This document shows positions 42,830 to 44,854 of a DNA stretch of 44,854 nt, in pieces. A model generated the notes under the pieces. The model made no database searches. It was not told the DNA's origin and saw only the letters and a program-made list of their open reading frames with translations. Origin of the DNA: Cyanosarcina radialis HA8281-LM2 (lineage in GTDB: Bacteria > Cyanobacteriota > Cyanobacteriia > Cyanobacteriales > CCAP-1448). Location of the stretch: contig JAHHHA010000046.1 of NCBI GenBank assembly GCA_019359615.1, positions 1-44,854 of the forward strand, in the 5' to 3' direction. Numbering within the stretch: position 1 is the first letter of the stretch; each line of letters begins with the position of its first letter. Made by a program: the position numbers and the translations under genes.

Positions 42830-43810
42830 ATGTCTAAACTCACCCGTAAATTTGTCACCTATTTAAGTAGCTGCGCCCTATCTACTTTAATTTTATTTCC
42901 TGGAATTGCTAAAGCCCAAGTTCAGATTTCACCCTTGGTAATTGAAACTGAAACTAAGCAAGGCCAATCGAGAGGAACGATTAATGTTACTAATACCAGT
43001 AAAGAACGTTTCCGCGCCCGCGTCTATGCCGCTCCTTTCACCTACGATCGAGAAGGATTTCAGGCATTAGAATCTAGCGCCAACGATTTAACTCCCTATC
43101 TCACTTTCTCGCCGCGCGAATTAGTAGTAGAACCAGGACAAACTCGCCGGATCAGAATAGTTTCTCGCTTGCTTCCCAGCATGAAAGCAGGAGAATATCG
43201 AGCCGTAATTTTCACGGAAAACCTGCAAGCTTTTGAAAGTCAAAGCGGCAACATGACTATTGGCATCATTCCTCGAATTGGAGTCACGGTTTACGTCCGC
43301 CACGGTGAGGCCTCTGCCAACCTAGCCGTGCAAGGAGGTAGCTTTGCTACAGAGCGAAAACTCATCAATCTCTTAGTCAAAAACAGTGGCAATGCTTCAG
43401 TCCGCCCTCAAGTAAATTGGAAGCTAGCAAAAGGTGGAAAGACAGTCAAAGAAGGCAAAATAGAAGCCATTACAGTGATTGCCGAAGGAGAACGCAATAT
43501 CCCGATCGAATATCTCAGCGCTGAAGATAAAGTCGCTGCTGGAGAATATCAATTAACTGGGGAATTATTTTGGCAAGAAGATGACAAGGTTAAGAAGCTA
43601 TCTTTTAACCAGAATGTGAATATTTCAGCGAAAGAAGCTGAAACTGCCAACCAGCCCAAAAAACCTCAAACAAACGAACAACCAAGGACTTCTGCACCAG
43701 CAGTTCCTCCTACCGATCGGCCTCAAAATCCTCCACAAAGGACTTCTCCACTACCAGTTCCCTCTATCAATCGGCCTCAAAACCCTCAACCAAACCGACT
43801 GCAACCTTAG
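42830..43810 (+). CDS. PapD-like periplasmic pilus chaperone with proline-rich tail
   Basis: 326 residues. Signal peptide to AKAQ (about 29). N-terminal Ig-like domain: VQISPLVIETETKQGQSRGT near 30-49, INVTNTSKERFRARVY, LTFSPRELVVEPGQTRRIRI near 91-110, GEYRAVIFTE near 121. Then IIPRIGVTVYVRHG near 145-158, where PapD-type proteins bind subunits, and a second Ig-like domain (about 160-265). Residues 270-326 are a Pro/Gln/Asn-rich repeat tail, absent from normal ~230-residue chaperones. The chaperone would hold pilins by donor-strand complementation in the periplasm. It follows the minor subunit by 62 bp. Confidence 0.85.
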   Translation: MSKLTRKFVTYLSSCALSTLILFPGIAKAQVQISPLVIETETKQGQSRGTINVTNTSKERFRARVYAAPFTYDREGFQALESSANDLTPYLTFSPRELVVEPGQTRRIRIVSRLLPSMKAGEYRAVIFTENLQAFESQSGNMTIGIIPRIGVTVYVRHGEASANLAVQGGSFATERKLINLLVKNSGNASVRPQVNWKLAKGGKTVKEGKIEAITVIAEGERNIPIEYLSAEDKVAAGEYQLTGELFWQEDDKVKKLSFNQNVNISAKEAETANQPKKPQTNEQPRTSAPAVPPTDRPQNPPQRTSPLPVPSINRPQNPQPNRLQP

Positions 43811-44051
43811 TAAAGGTTAGCTACAGGAGCAAGAAGCGATCGCCAGGGCAGGCAAAAGATTAAGTACCCGCACCAGCGATCGCTATCCTAGTTCATCTGC
43901 AAACCAAACGTGAGGTCTGGCACGATCGAGTTGTAATAGTTTGTTAATCGATCGCATCTTTTTGAACGAGTTAGCGATCGGATGCCATCATACTATTTTA
44001 CTCCTATTAGAAAAGATTAATGTTTATTGACTATGGATAGCTAATACTAAA

Positions 44052-44747
44052 ATGCCTAAATTAACATCGAGAAACCCAAAATTATTTAAATTATTATTAA
44101 CGTTATTACTGTCACCTTTATTATCCTGTTATCTGGTGACAACTGCGGCTAAAGCGCAAACTACAAATAACCAATTAAATTCTGGATCGATCGAGGAACC
44201 AACTGCTCAGCCAACTGAGGAACCAACACCTCGATCGACACCACAACCGAGCGAGACACCAACGCCTCAGCCAACCCCCCAAACAACTAAAGAAGCAACA
44301 CTTCAACCGACTCCACAACCGAGTGAGGAACCAACGCCTCAGCCGATCCCCCAAATAACTAAGGAAACAACCCCCCAAGCAACTCCACAACCGACCGAGG
44401 AACCAATTGTTCGATCGACACCACAATCGACCGAGGAACCAACACCTCGATCGACTTTACAACCGAGCGAAGGATCGACACCTCAGCCAACCCCGCAGCC
44501 AACTAAGGAATCAACGCCTCGATCGACTGCTCAATCGACCGAGGAACTAACTCCTCAACCAACAGAAACTCCGGCAACTCAAACCGTAGAAGATTTAGCC
44601 AAGTTTACGACTATTCCCGTAGGGATTAATATCGGCAAACAAAATGTCATTCCTAGTACCTTAGTGCGGGGATTAGAAGATGGATCTCAAGCAGTTAATT
44701 TTGATAAATGGTTAATTCGCTTTGATGATGGGCTCTCCCGTACATAG
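44052..44747 (+). pseudogene. 5' part of a secreted Pro/Thr-rich protein, putative usher, cut by an IS
   Basis: The frame encodes 231 residues. Signal peptide to AKAQT (about 36). Residues 50-185 are EPTPQPTP/TPRSTPQPS-type repeats. A folded part then begins: TIPVGINIGKQNVIPSTLVR and LEDGSQAVNFDKWLIRFDD. The protein stops abruptly after five residues (GLSRT) that come from the end of an insertion sequence starting at about 44730. The locus position after the chaperone is where an outer-membrane usher is expected, but nothing of the usher barrel is visible in this window, so the identification is inference. The 3' remainder may lie beyond the IS. Confidence 0.65.
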
Positions 44748-44854
44748 GGTGATAAGCAAATCTTATTTAAATAAGCAAGCTAATAGCTTCTCTCGTAAAG
44801 AATCAAAGGTATTAAAGCCATAGCTTTGTCTAATAATCAATTTAATTTTATTGT
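44730..44854 (-). mobile_element. End of an insertion sequence, probably ISL3 family (partial)
   Basis: From 44730 the sequence changes to GGGCTCTCCCGTACATAG, which has the GG(G)CTCT start common to ISL3-family terminal repeats. A transposase C-terminus follows on the minus strand. The other end, and so the target duplication, is outside the window. It interrupts the gene at 44052. Confidence 0.65.
44763..44854 (-). CDS. Transposase C-terminus (partial)
   Basis: On the minus strand the last 29 codons read NKIKLIIRQSYGFNTFDSLR and then EKLLACLFK, stop TAA at 44763-44765. 'NK(I/L)K.I.R..(Y/F)GF..F...R....L' is the closing motif of ISL3-type DDE transposases (N for the end of the catalytic helix, then the GF.NF signature). 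The gene continues off the right edge. Confidence 0.7.
   Translation of the reverse strand, partial: NKIKLIIRQSYGFNTFDSLREKLLACLFK

Noticed and set aside
44175-44426. 83-codon minus-strand frame opposite the Pro/Thr repeats
   Set aside because: It is the antisense of a low-complexity repeat, which automatically gives a long open frame of Trp/Arg/Leu/Cys composition.

Overview
The window looks like chromosomal DNA of a cyanobacterium, probably a filamentous one. The octamer GCGATCGC (HIP1) and its core CGATCG recur throughout, inside genes and in spacers. Cyanobacterial signatures include the order guaB3 - Yfr1 small RNA - trxA, a PilT with a proline-rich N-terminus, DUF29 and DUF433/DUF5615 genes, a phosphoribulokinase-like paralogue, and spacers full of short tandem heptamers and C/G-rich inverted repeats. 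No species is claimed.

Layout. 0-3.3 kb: end of an unknown gene, a phosphodiester glycosidase, a YccF-type membrane protein, wecB (UDP-GlcNAc 2-epimerase) and a small membrane protein with a clear terminator. 4-5.8 kb: a pilT-type retraction ATPase and a small coiled-coil protein. 6-8.7 kb: alaS. 8.8-12 kb: a scrambled area with an AAA ATPase whose 5' end runs into the antisense of a TetR-regulator remnant, a SnoaL-like lipoprotein that ends early, and a DUF433/DUF5615 toxin-antitoxin pair. 12.1-13.2 kb: a small conserved protein and rph. 13.3-15.4 kb: a STAND-type NTPase with a C-terminal helix-turn-helix. 16.2-18.1 kb: guaB3, Yfr1 RNA, trxA. 18.3-19.5 kb: a low-molecular-weight tyrosine phosphatase, DUF29, and a broken second copy of the phosphatase 5' end. 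19.6-24 kb: two consecutive dynamin-like GTPases. 24-26.7 kb: pterin carbinolamine dehydratase, the PRK-like protein, radC and tRNA-Val(CAC). 26.8-30.7 kb: an acetyltransferase and two tandem MASE1-cyclase paralogues with altered catalytic residues. 31-36.3 kb: rtcB-like gene, a methyltransferase, msrB, rimM and avtA.

36.9-44.85 kb is the most interesting part: a putative chaperone-usher pilus locus. Six secreted, two-cysteine, pilin-like paralogues stand in a row, all on the + strand. Copies 2-6 carry a near-perfect 14-bp palindrome (consensus CCGTAAATTTACGG) 103-116 bp before the start codon; in copies 2-5 it lies in a conserved leader. Signal peptides and C-termini are nearly constant while the middles differ. 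A cysteine-less subunit, a PapD-like chaperone with a proline-rich tail, and the start of a large secreted Pro/Thr-rich protein in the usher position follow. That last gene is cut by an insertion sequence, probably ISL3 family, whose transposase C-terminus runs off the window edge. The pilus may therefore be disabled or altered in this strain.

Limits: all family assignments come from reading motifs and remembered family features. No searches, alignments or structure predictions were run.
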